Assembly: GCA_965203375.1 (NCBI GenBank)
Contig: OZ241886.1
Location: 3,348,001 to 3,412,000 of the forward strand
Reading direction: 5' to 3'
Source of the DNA: CATQHS01 sp965203375
Lineage (GTDB): Bacteria > Actinomycetota > Acidimicrobiia > Acidimicrobiales > Aldehydirespiratoraceae
Length of the DNA stretch: 64,000 bases
Positions 26,699 to 34,602 of this stretch are shown in pieces. The position numbers and the translations under genes are program-made. Below the pieces are notes generated by a model, which was not told where the DNA came from, did not search any database, and saw only the letters and a program-made list of their open reading frames with translations. Positions within the stretch are counted from its first letter, which is position 1, and every line of letters begins with the position of its first letter.

Positions 26699-27606
26699 GG
26701 CCGGTCCCCTTTCCGAACTCCGCCGGTTTCGGGGTCGGGGGCTTCGGCGGCTTCGGGAGCGCCCGTCTCGGGGGGTGCGGCCTCGGAGTGGCGGGCTTCG
26801 ATGGCGGCGTCGAGGTCGGCGGCCCGCAGCTCCCGCTCCAGCCAGCCGATGCGGAACCGGTGGATCATCATCCACAGCCCGGCCACAGCGGTCACCGCGA
26901 TGGCCAGGAACACGGTGAACAGGGTGAGGTCCTCCAGCTTGCCGTCGGTCAGCGACGACTGCTGGTGCAGGGTGCGGTCGGCCCACCAGTTGACCGACTG
27001 GTTGACGATGGGCAGGTTGACCGCTCCCACCAGCCCTATCACCGCGGCCCGGGTGGACGTCGCCTCGTCGCCGCCCAGCGAGCGCACCGACAGGTAGCCG
27101 ATCATCACCAGGAACAGGATCAGGGTGGTGACCAGCCGCACGTCGCCCCACTCCCAGTAGGTGCCCCAGGTGGGGCGGCCCCAGAGCATCCCGGTGGCCA
27201 GGGTGAGCCCGCACAGCAGCACCCCGATCTCGGCGGCGGCGTGGGCGGTGGTGTCCCACCACGCCGAGCGGCGCCACAGCCATATGAGCGAGCCGACCGC
27301 GGTGAGCCCGAAGGCGGCGTAGGCGCCGATGGCCACGGGCACGTGGACGAAGATGATGCGCACCGCGTCGCGCTGCACGTCGTCGGCGGGGGCGGCCAGC
27401 AGGCCGAGCAGGGCCACGGCCGCCGTCCCGGCCAGGGCGGCCAGTCCCAGCCAGAAGGTGGTGCGCGACCCGGTGGAGGCCCGGTCTCGGTCCTCGGGGG
27501 CGGGGGGCGCGGCGGCAGAGTCCGCGACGGCTGAGGAGGGCGCGGGGCCAGCGGCGGGGGCAGAGGAGGCCGCGGGGGCGGCGGGCGGGCCGGTCGGGTC
27601 GCTCAT
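26695..27606 (-). CDS. ccmC: haem export/attachment protein CcmC
   Basis: A 303-aa six-helix membrane protein with the tryptophan-rich WWD loop WGRPTWGTYWEWGDVRL (about residues 142-158) flanked by conserved histidines (FVHVP; WMMIHRF). It attaches haem to CcmE. The N-terminus carries an Ala/Pro/Ser-rich extension of about 45 residues and the C-terminus an acidic tail. Both look disordered and are longer than in proteobacterial homologues. Confidence 0.93.
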   Translation of the reverse strand: MSDPTGPPAAPAASSAPAAGPAPSSAVADSAAAPPAPEDRDRASTGSRTTFWLGLAALAGTAAVALLGLLAAPADDVQRDAVRIIFVHVPVAIGAYAAFGLTAVGSLIWLWRRSAWWDTTAHAAAEIGVLLCGLTLATGMLWGRPTWGTYWEWGDVRLVTTLILFLVMIGYLSVRSLGGDEATSTRAAVIGLVGAVNLPIVNQSVNWWADRTLHQQSSLTDGKLEDLTLFTVFLAIAVTAVAGLWMMIHRFRIGWLERELRAADLDAAIEARHSEAAPPETGAPEAAEAPDPETGGVRKGDRP

Positions 27607-27639
27607 TTCGATGCCTCCACCTCAGACCTCCTCGGCACC

Positions 27640-28494
27640 TCAGACCTCCTCGGCCAGCGGGCCGTAGGCCCCGACCCCCAGCATGACGTTAACCACCGAG
27701 AACACCGCCAACAGGCCCAGCCACCTCCAGCCGTCGGCGGCGGCCGAGCCCAGGGCGGCGTCGAAGGCCCGGGCGGCTCCGATGAGCACCGGGGCGGCCA
27801 CCGGCATCAACAAGACCGGCAGGATGGTCTCCCGGGCCCTCACCCCGGCCACCAGGGCGGCCAGCAGGCTGCCAGCCGCGGCCAGCCCGACCGTGGCTAT
27901 GAGGCCGGTGGCCGCCATCAGCGGGAGCGACTCGACCCGGGCGCCGTAGAAGACCAGCACCCCGGCCGCCATGGCCAACTCCACCGCCAGGAGCTGCACG
28001 GCCACGGCCGCGGCCTTGCCGGCGAAGACGGCCCCGGGGTGGACGCCGGCCAGCAGCAGCATCCGCCGGGCCGAGTCGGCGGATTCGGCCGCGGTGGAGC
28101 GCTGGGCGGCCACCACGGTCACGAACAGGGCGGTGAGCCAGAAGACGCCGGGAGCGGCCTGGCGCAGCGCGTGCCGGTCGGCGCCGAGGGCGAACCCGAA
28201 CAGGATCAGCACCAGCCCGGCGAAGGGCACGATCTGGCCCAGGGTGGCCCTCGACCGCCACTCGACCCGCAGGTCCTTGCCCGCCACCAAGCCGATGTCC
28301 CGCCAGGTTTCGATGGCTCGGCGGCGGGCGAGGGCAGGGGCCGGGGGCGGGTCGGGGGCCGGGGGCGAGCCGGGAGCCGAAGGCGAGACGGGGACCAAAG
28401 GCGGGTCGGCGTCGGCGGCGACCCGGGCAGGGTCGGGCGGCGGAGGGGGAGTGACCCGGCCGGGCCCGGAGTCGGTGCCGGAGTCAGGCGGCAT
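27640..28494 (-). CDS. ccmB: haem ABC exporter permease CcmB
   Basis: A 284-aa protein with an N-terminal Pro/Ala-rich extension (to about 60), then the CcmB core starting GLVAGKDLRVEWRSRATLGQIVPF, six predicted helices and LLMPVAAPVLIGAARAFDAAL. It partners with CcmA to drive release of holo-CcmE. The start overlaps the 3' end of ccmA by 11 bases. A 33-base gap before ccmC contains a short repeat (CTCAGACCTCCTCGGC twice). Confidence 0.9.
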   Translation of the reverse strand: MPPDSGTDSGPGRVTPPPPPDPARVAADADPPLVPVSPSAPGSPPAPDPPPAPALARRRAIETWRDIGLVAGKDLRVEWRSRATLGQIVPFAGLVLILFGFALGADRHALRQAAPGVFWLTALFVTVVAAQRSTAAESADSARRMLLLAGVHPGAVFAGKAAAVAVQLLAVELAMAAGVLVFYGARVESLPLMAATGLIATVGLAAAGSLLAALVAGVRARETILPVLLMPVAAPVLIGAARAFDAALGSAAADGWRWLGLLAVFSVVNVMLGVGAYGPLAEEV

Positions 28495-29128
28495 CGGCGG
28501 TCACCGCTCCCCCGGTCAGGGTGACGGTGCGGTCGATTGGGCCGCCGGTCGAGTCGGGGTCGTGGGAGGACAGCACCACGGTGGCGCCAGAGGAGGCGGC
28601 TTCGGCGATCAGCTCGTCGACGATCTGGCGGGCGGACCGGTCGAGCCCGGCGTGGGGCTCGTCCAGCAGCCACAGCTCGGGGCGGCGGAGGGCGATGGCG
28701 GCCAGGGCGGTCCGGCGGCGCTGCCCGGCCGAGAGCCGTCCCGCCGGCACCGACCGCAGCCGGGCGCCCAGGCCGAGCCGGTCCAGGGCCTCGGGGGCTT
28801 CGGCGACGGGCAGCCGGGCGGCCCGGGCCCACAGCTCCAGGTTCTCGGCGACGGTCAGGTCGTCGTAGAGGGCGGTGTCGTGGCCCAGCAGGCCGACCCG
28901 GCCCCGGACGGCGGGCCGCTCGGCGGCGAGGTCGCAGCCGAGCACGGCGGCGGACCCGGCCCGAAGGGGGTGAAGGCCGGCGCACAGCCCCAGCAGGGTC
29001 GACTTGCCGGCGCCGTTGGGCCCCTGCACCAGAACCGTCTCTTGGGCCTTTATCTCCAAGTCCAGACCGGCCAGGGCCGGGTAGCGGCCCAGCACGACGA
29101 CCACGCCGCGGAGCCGGATCACGGTCAC
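28484..29128 (-). CDS. ccmA: cytochrome c biogenesis ABC ATPase CcmA
   Basis: A 214-aa ATPase with Walker A GPNGAGKST (36-44), signature LSAGQRRRTALA, Walker B LWLLDEPHAGLD and H-loop SSHD. The GTG at 29128 begins VTVIRLRGVVVVLG; a second GTG at 29122 is possible. It is the first gene of the operon ccmABCDEFGH. The operon is a full System I set, which is not the usual actinobacterial route (ResB/CcsA System II). Confidence 0.92.
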   Translation of the reverse strand: MTVIRLRGVVVVLGRYPALAGLDLEIKAQETVLVQGPNGAGKSTLLGLCAGLHPLRAGSAAVLGCDLAAERPAVRGRVGLLGHDTALYDDLTVAENLELWARAARLPVAEAPEALDRLGLGARLRSVPAGRLSAGQRRRTALAAIALRRPELWLLDEPHAGLDRSARQIVDELIAEAASSGATVVLSSHDPDSTGGPIDRTVTLTGGAVTADAA

Positions 29129-29209
29129 GGCTTGACGGTAGGTTGACCGCTCGACCGCGCCAACCGCCGGGGCAGACGGGGCTGCCTGTGCGGCCGGACC
29201 GGCAGCCGG

Positions 29210-30781
29210 ATGGGGCCGAGCATTAGGGTGCCGGGCGTGAGCGGCCCTGAGCGCCGGCGCCGGAGCACGGCCACGTCGAGCTTCGGGGTGGGGCGGCGCG
29301 AGGCCCACGACTCGTCGGGGTTCTACGACCGCTTCACCCCGCCTGAGATCAACGGCGACGGGGCCGCGGCCAAGCCGGCCTGCGTGGATCGGATTTGGGC
29401 AGGCGATGCCCGGGACATGGATCGCCACGGACAGATCGCCGACGACTCGGTGGCGCTGATGGTGACCTCGCCGCCGTACTTCGCGGGCAAGGCCTACGAA
29501 GAGGACCTGGGCGCGGACGGCGTTCCCAGCTCCTACATCGAGTATCTGCAGATGCTGACCGACGTGTTCACCGAATGCGTCCGCAAGCTGGAGCCGGGGG
29601 GCCGGATGGCGGTGAACGTGGCCAACCTGGGCCGCAAGCCGTATCGGTCTCTGTCGGCCGATGTGATCGACATCCTGTCGAACCGGCTGGGCCTGCTGCT
29701 GCGGGGGGAGGTGATCTGGCTCAAGGCCAGAGGCGCGGGCGGCAACTGCGCCTGGGGGTCCTTCGCCAGCCCGGCCAACCCGGTGCTGCGTGACCTGACC
29801 GAGCGGATCGTGATCGCCTCCAAGGGCCGCTTCGACCGGGCGGCGAGCCCCAAGGAGCGGGCCGCCGCCGGCCAGCCGTCGCAGGGATCAATCTCCGCCG
29901 ACGAGTTCATGGAGGCCACCACCGACGTGTGGGAGATCCTCCCCGAGTCGGCCAGCAGGGTGGGCCACCCGGCCCCGTTCCCGGTGGAGCTGCCCCAGCG
30001 CCTGATCGGGCTCTACACCTATCCGGGCGATCTGGTGCTGGACCCGTTCATGGGCGTCGGGTCAACCGCGGTGGCCGCAGTGCGCACCGGCCGCCACTAC
30101 GTCGGTTTCGACACCGACGCGTACTACGTCGAAGCGGCCGAGCAGCGGGTGGACGAGGAGCGACGGCGGCTAGCGGCCGAAAGTGACGGCACCGCTCCCC
30201 CGCCGAGCGTTCAGGGCTCGGGGAGCGGCAAGATAACCCTCGGCTTCAACGACGGCTTAGGAGCAGCCGCGACCAACGGGGACACTCCCTCCGAAAACCT
30301 CAACGCGGCCAGCAACTACGAGGACTTTCAGTCTCGGGCTAGCCGCGAGGGGCAGAAGGCCAAGGACATGGCCAAGCATCTCTTGGTGAAGGCTGGCTTC
30401 ACTGACATCCGCGCCGACGTCAGAGGACCGGGCGGAGTGGAGATCAACTTCGAGGCCCGCGACCGGACCGGCCGCCGGTGGCGGTTCGACGTGTCCGGGG
30501 CGTTCACCGTCACCCAGCGGGCCGGCCTCCGCCGCACCGACACCTTGTGGAAGGCCCTAGGCAAGGCCGCGGTGCTGCACTTCGCCAAGGAGGGCGAGCC
30601 GGACCGGCCGCGGTTGGTGTTGCTCACCACCGACCCCCCCAACCCCGGAAGCGCCGGCGCTCGGGCCTTGGCCGCCGCATGCGGCCCCAACAAGCCGATC
30701 TGGGATGTCGTCGAGATGGCCCCCGGCGCAACCGCCCAGCTCCGGGAGATCACCTCACCTGGACTAAATCAAATCCCCTAG
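29210..30781 (+). CDS. site-specific DNA methyltransferase with a C-terminal nuclease-like domain
   Basis: A 523-aa (from ATG 29210; GTG 29228 and 29237 also possible) amino-methyltransferase. The catalytic TSPPYF (SPPY at 87-90) precedes the SAM-binding DPFMGVGST (278-286), the order of beta-class N4-cytosine/N6-adenine enzymes. After a Ser/Gly/Asn-rich linker (about 325-368), a further domain of about 150 residues reads KAKDMAKHLLVKAGFTD..., VEINFEARDRTGRRWRFDVSGAF and RRTDTLWKALGKAAVLHFA. The acidic/aromatic beta-strand pattern suggests a PD-(D/E)XK-like fold, so this could be a single-chain restriction-modification protein. It is convergent with the Ntn-hydrolase operon. No separate restriction gene is seen. 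Confidence 0.85.
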   Translation: MGPSIRVPGVSGPERRRRSTATSSFGVGRREAHDSSGFYDRFTPPEINGDGAAAKPACVDRIWAGDARDMDRHGQIADDSVALMVTSPPYFAGKAYEEDLGADGVPSSYIEYLQMLTDVFTECVRKLEPGGRMAVNVANLGRKPYRSLSADVIDILSNRLGLLLRGEVIWLKARGAGGNCAWGSFASPANPVLRDLTERIVIASKGRFDRAASPKERAAAGQPSQGSISADEFMEATTDVWEILPESASRVGHPAPFPVELPQRLIGLYTYPGDLVLDPFMGVGSTAVAAVRTGRHYVGFDTDAYYVEAAEQRVDEERRRLAAESDGTAPPPSVQGSGSGKITLGFNDGLGAAATNGDTPSENLNAASNYEDFQSRASREGQKAKDMAKHLLVKAGFTDIRADVRGPGGVEINFEARDRTGRRWRFDVSGAFTVTQRAGLRRTDTLWKALGKAAVLHFAKEGEPDRPRLVLLTTDPPNPGSAGARALAAACGPNKPIWDVVEMAPGATAQLREITSPGLNQIP

Positions 30782-30821
30782 CCAGGATTACGTTTTTCGC
30801 GAAAGCGGCCGGGGGTTGAGA

Positions 30822-31016
30822 TCAGTCAGTCGGGCTTTCACTAGATGTCTGACCGTCTGATCCCTTCACGTACTTCTCGAAAGCCTCCCTAGCGACGCGG
30901 CGGCCGAATTCTCGGGGATCATCGTAAGGGGTTAGCAGCGATCGTTCTTCCGCTCGTTTCGCCTTTACAAGCTCTTGGATCTCTTGGCGCAGTTCCTCGT
31001 CAGTCAGTTGAGTCAT
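30822..31016 (-). CDS. small charged protein, paralogue of the next gene
   Basis: A 64-aa soluble protein of unknown function: a helical, charged N-terminus (DEELRQEIQELVKAKRAEERS) and the motif TPYDDPREFGRRVAREAFEKY near residues 29-49, ending in a polar Ser/Glu/Asp tail. It shares PY-(D/E)-DPREFGRRVA-x-E-x-FEKY with the 68-aa product upstream, so the two arose by duplication. Starts in an ATGA overlap with that gene. Size and charge recall Pup, but there is no GG(E/Q) C-terminus. Confidence 0.7.
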   Translation of the reverse strand: MTQLTDEELRQEIQELVKAKRAEERSLLTPYDDPREFGRRVAREAFEKYVKGSDGQTSSESPTD

Positions 31017-31219
31017 GACTGCTCCTCTCGTATCTCGCCCTCGCTTGATTCCTGACTATCTGATTCTTTAGCGTACTTCTCAAAAAGCTCGACAGCAACG
31101 CGCCGACCGAACTCCCGAGGATCTTCGTACGGTATGTCCTTGGATACTTTCCCTCTTTGGCTCACCTTAGAAAGCCCTCGGAACTTTTGGCGGAATGTCT
31201 CTTCAGATCCTCGAGTCAT
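31013..31219 (-). CDS. small charged protein coupled to the Ntn hydrolase
   Basis: A 68-aa protein with a basic N-terminus (EETFRQKFRGLSKVSQRGK), the shared motif IPYEDPREFGRRVAVELFEKY and an acidic tail. Its ATG overlaps the stop of the Ntn-hydrolase gene (ATGA) and its stop overlaps the next gene (ATGA). Constant ratios of the three products are therefore likely. No known family recognised. Possible roles are an adaptor, tag, inhibitor or antitoxin for the hydrolase (inference). Confidence 0.7.
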   Translation of the reverse strand: MTRGSEETFRQKFRGLSKVSQRGKVSKDIPYEDPREFGRRVAVELFEKYAKESDSQESSEGEIREEQS

Positions 31220-32529
31220 CGCTCCTCCTTTTGAATGCTGACGAGATCAGGTTTATTTAAGTATCGAAGGTTCAACTCCGGCATGAAGTAGTGCTTGCGT
31301 TTGATCCAGATAAGACCATCACCTTTAGAGATGACAGCAACATCGATTGGGCCACCAACGGTCTCATCTTCAGGAGTTATTCGACGCCTAAATGATGTAA
31401 GATTCACAAGGGCTTCAGCCATCTCAGCAAGCTCCTCCTTTGGCAGCCACTCAACTATTTGCATGATTGGATCAGAGTATTGATCGCTGAGATAATGACC
31501 AAGCCAATCCTGAAAGTTCTTTATGATATTAGATCTCATATTTGACATCCCATCCAGTAAGTCAGAGTACTTCGAAGTTGGAATAGTATTCTTGACCTGG
31601 TTTCCGAAGTATTCCGTAAGCAACTTTATCATCTTGTCAACAAAATCTTCAAGAACGAGACGATAACCGGGATGGATGCCACCCATGAAGGTTTCTACCA
31701 TATCGTCTTGGGCAAACGGGAGGATAATAGCTGACAACTCTTCGCCTGCTTGATCTCTTTCCCCTATCTGAGCACTGCCCAAGAGACGAGTCCGTACTTT
31801 CCCCTTCGTGACACCGTCAACAACATAGTTGAAGAGAGATGGAAACAATTGATTGTCACCAAACCCTGCAACGACGACACCACTAGAAAACGGAGATGCG
31901 ACTTTAAGTGAAGCTCGTACCATAGCCTTTGCTTGCTTTATAATCCTTCCATTTGATGGAAGGCCATCCAAGCATTCCCTCACAAAGGTATCCCAATCAG
32001 GTATAGCAGAATTTATCTGTTTCCCCGCAGCCATTTCACTTAGTTTCTCAATTGTCTCATCCGATCTGAGCTCATTCATTCTGGCTTCCATCTGAGCAAT
32101 TATCTCGCCACATATAACACTTTTACCTAGACGTTGAGCTGAAATGCTCTTCTCCAAGAGCAGAACTTTCACAGATTCTCGTATACTGACTATCTCCCAC
32201 ATCGCGGTCTCAAGGACTCGGCTATGTTGCTCTTCAAGCTCAACGTATAACGGTAGATGATGGATGAAATCCGAAGCGTACTCCTCAACAGTGTCACAAG
32301 ATCTGGATGCCAGTTGGCGTCGATACTCTTTCACGACTGTTTCCCACGGAACGGGTCCGAAGGAGCCCGCCCCGTAAACCATCACGACAATCGGTTCTGT
32401 CTCCGAGAGGGCGAACAGCTTGTTGGCGGTGTTGTAGATTTTGCGGCCCTCAGGCCCGGTGAGGGTCACGGCGCTGTCGGCGGCTATGGCTACGGCTTCG
32501 CGGTTGAGGATGGCCACTTCAGCGGTCAC
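31216..32529 (-). CDS. proteasome-beta/HslV-like Ntn hydrolase with long C-terminal extension
   Basis: A 437-aa protein. From GTG 32529, with GGGAG 8 bases upstream, it begins M-TAEVAILNREAVAIAADSAVT. Removing Met exposes Thr1, and the residues then align without gaps to archaeal proteasome beta (TTTVGI...; Asp17; Thr21). The catalytic-lysine region KLFALS matches KLFQI with a three-residue insertion, followed by VVMVYGAGSFG. These mark a threonine-type Ntn hydrolase without propeptide. The remaining ~200 residues, including a second glycine-rich VVVAGFGDNQLFPSL segment, do not match a family I know. Most of the gene is AT-rich relative to its neighbours, suggesting acquisition. A TTG start at 32589 is open but less likely. 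Confidence 0.72.
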   Translation of the reverse strand: MTAEVAILNREAVAIAADSAVTLTGPEGRKIYNTANKLFALSETEPIVVMVYGAGSFGPVPWETVVKEYRRQLASRSCDTVEEYASDFIHHLPLYVELEEQHSRVLETAMWEIVSIRESVKVLLLEKSISAQRLGKSVICGEIIAQMEARMNELRSDETIEKLSEMAAGKQINSAIPDWDTFVRECLDGLPSNGRIIKQAKAMVRASLKVASPFSSGVVVAGFGDNQLFPSLFNYVVDGVTKGKVRTRLLGSAQIGERDQAGEELSAIILPFAQDDMVETFMGGIHPGYRLVLEDFVDKMIKLLTEYFGNQVKNTIPTSKYSDLLDGMSNMRSNIIKNFQDWLGHYLSDQYSDPIMQIVEWLPKEELAEMAEALVNLTSFRRRITPEDETVGGPIDVAVISKGDGLIWIKRKHYFMPELNLRYLNKPDLVSIQKEER

Positions 32530-32596
32530 GGGCGCTACTCCCGGTGAGTCGTCCTGACGTGACTTTACCTGACATTCACGCAAATGCAAAGTCCTC

Positions 32597-33400
32597 TCAA
32601 GCGACGGGGAAGAATTCGCCGGCGTTTACTAGCAGGGTTTGGCCGGTGATCATGCGGGACCGGTCGGAGGCCAGGAAGACGGCGGCCTCGGCCACGTCGG
32701 CGTCGGTGGGCATCTCCCGCAGGGCCATGCCCCGCTCGATCTCGGCCTTGACCTCGTCGGGGGCGATGCCCCGCTCGCCGGCCTGCCACTGGCAGTACAG
32801 CTCCACGTTGGGGCCCCACATCCACGACGAGATCACCGTGTTGACCCGGACGCCCGACGGGCCCAACTCGACGGCCAAGTCCCGGGCGGCCGACAGCAGG
32901 GCGGCCTTGGCCGCGCCGTAGGGGCTCTGGGGCAGCACCGCCACCGGGCGCAGCGAGGCCTGCGAGCCGATCAGCACGATCGACCCGCCCCCGGCGGCGG
33001 CCATCAGCGGCGCGGCGGCCCGCACCACATGCACCGCCCCGATCACGTTCACCTCCAGGTTGGCCCGCCAGTCGTCGTCGTCGAGCCGGTCGAAGGGGCC
33101 GAACCGGCTGTCGAGGGCGGCCACGTTCACCACGGCGTGCAGGGCGCCGAACCGCTCGGCGGCATGGGCGGCGGCGGAGTGGCAGGCGTCCTGGTCGGTC
33201 ACGTCGCCGGGGCAGGCCGACACCCGCTCCCCGGTCGGGTCGATCTCGGCGGCCAGGGCGGCCAGCCGGTCGGGCCGCCGGGCCATCACCACCACGCTGG
33301 CCCCGTCCCGGCAGGCCAGCCGGGCGCAGCTTCGGCCCAGGCCGGGACCGGCGCCGACCACCAGCACCGTCCGGCCGGCCAATATCTTCGAAGGATCCAC
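32597..33400 (-). CDS. SDR-family NAD(P)-dependent oxidoreductase
   Basis: A classical short-chain dehydrogenase/reductase, 267 aa: the cofactor motif VVGAGPGLG (in place of TGxxxGxG), NVAALD in the NAG position, catalytic Ser in LIGSQAS and SPYGAAKAAL providing Tyr-x3-Lys. It probably oxidises or reduces an alcohol/ketone; substrate unknown. The GTG at 33400 has GGAGAGGAG upstream. It lies 150 bases downstream of proX on the same strand. Confidence 0.9.
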   Translation of the reverse strand: MDPSKILAGRTVLVVGAGPGLGRSCARLACRDGASVVVMARRPDRLAALAAEIDPTGERVSACPGDVTDQDACHSAAAHAAERFGALHAVVNVAALDSRFGPFDRLDDDDWRANLEVNVIGAVHVVRAAAPLMAAAGGGSIVLIGSQASLRPVAVLPQSPYGAAKAALLSAARDLAVELGPSGVRVNTVISSWMWGPNVELYCQWQAGERGIAPDEVKAEIERGMALREMPTDADVAEAAVFLASDRSRMITGQTLLVNAGEFFPVA

Positions 33401-33551
33401 GCCTCGCTCCTCTCCGGCCAGATGCGCCTAACCCCGCTCAGCGGGCCACTGCCCCGCCACTCGGTCGGGCCGCCGAGCGCAGAGCCGCCCGGGGGCGGAT
33501 GACCCCCGGACAGCTCCGACAGAGACCGGTTGCCCCGATTTCTCGGCGGGC

Positions 33552-34601
33552 TCAGCCGCTCCGCGCGGTTGACAGCCAGCCGTCCACTGTGGCCCGGTTG
33601 GCGGCTATCCAGGCGGCGGCGTCCACCCGGATCTGCTCCTCGGAGTAGTCGCCCTCGGCCGCCATCTTGGCGTTCTGGTCGGCGATGTCTCCCAGGGGGA
33701 TGCTCACGACTTCGAGCAGGCGGCGGATCTGCGGGTTGTCGGCCAGGAAGTCGGAGTTGGCCACCGCCCGGATGCTGCTCACCGTCCAGCCGAGGTCGCA
33801 CGGGTCTAAAGCGCAGCCCGCCAGACCGGTCACCGAGGTGGAGCCCTCATCGTCGGGGAGGGCATTCGAGTTGAGCCACACGACGTCCTCGCCGGGGACC
33901 ATGGCGTTGATCGTCCAGTTGGGCGTCCAGGTGTAGAACAGGACCGGCTGGCCCGCCTCCACTCTGTCCTGGACGCCGCGGGCCAAGTCGTTGTAGTCGC
34001 CCACCACCTGCTCGACGCTCCAGCCGAATTCGGCTATCTGCGCGTCGATGACCTCTTTGCAGGCCCAGCCCTCGTTGCACCCGACCAGGTCGGCGAGGCC
34101 GTCGCCGTCCTGGTCGAACACCGAGGCGTTGCCGACCACGTCGGCCATCGACGCGATCCCCATCTCATCGGCGGTGGCCTTGTCGATCATGTACCCCTGG
34201 AGCGCCCCCGACGACACCTGGTAGCCGACCGGCTCGATCGGCTCGTCGATGCTCTGCCCGGTGACCAGCTCGTTGGTCAGGTAGATATCGTGAAGCGGGA
34301 ACCACCCGTTGGCCCACAGGTCGTATTGGCCCCGGGCCGCGGCCGGGTAGAACTGGTTGGGGGTCAGCGTGTTATCGGCCGGGTCGGTGACCGCATACCC
34401 GAGTTCGCCGATCAACTGGGCGTAGATGGCGGCCTGCATGTGGCCGCTGTCCCAAGAGGCCCGGGCCATCCGCACCTCGCCGGTGTCCACGCCGGTCCCG
34501 CAGGCCGACACGGCCAGCGCCAGCCCGGCGGCCAGAGCCGCGCACCTCACGGCCGCGCCGGCCGAGAAGGAGCGACTCGTCGCTTCGGTCCGATCAGCCA
34601 T
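33552..34601 (-). CDS. glycine betaine/choline-type substrate-binding lipoprotein (ProX/OpuAC)
   Basis: A 349-aa lipoprotein (lipobox AVSAC, Cys34) of the OpuAC/ProX family. It contains ARASWDSGHMQAAIY, DLWANGWFPLHD, GCNEGWACK and LFYTWTPNWT. The Trp residues in the last three correspond to the aromatic cage that binds quaternary ammonium groups in ProX. No ABC ATPase or permease is present. Instead it follows the BCCT transporter gene by a single base. It is strongly similar to the N-terminal domain of the channel-like protein at 36694, suggesting duplication and fusion. Ligand is probably glycine betaine or a relative (family inference). Confidence 0.9.
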   Translation of the reverse strand: MADRTEATSRSFSAGAAVRCAALAAGLALAVSACGTGVDTGEVRMARASWDSGHMQAAIYAQLIGELGYAVTDPADNTLTPNQFYPAAARGQYDLWANGWFPLHDIYLTNELVTGQSIDEPIEPVGYQVSSGALQGYMIDKATADEMGIASMADVVGNASVFDQDGDGLADLVGCNEGWACKEVIDAQIAEFGWSVEQVVGDYNDLARGVQDRVEAGQPVLFYTWTPNWTINAMVPGEDVVWLNSNALPDDEGSTSVTGLAGCALDPCDLGWTVSSIRAVANSDFLADNPQIRRLLEVVSIPLGDIADQNAKMAAEGDYSEEQIRVDAAAWIAANRATVDGWLSTARSG

Positions 34602-34602
34602 G

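Noticed and set aside
30822..31219. The two small proteins as canonical Pup (prokaryotic ubiquitin-like protein)
   Set aside because: Size and charge fit, but neither ends in GGE or GGQ and the conserved DPREFGRRVA motif is not a Pup feature. Only a functional analogy remains possible.
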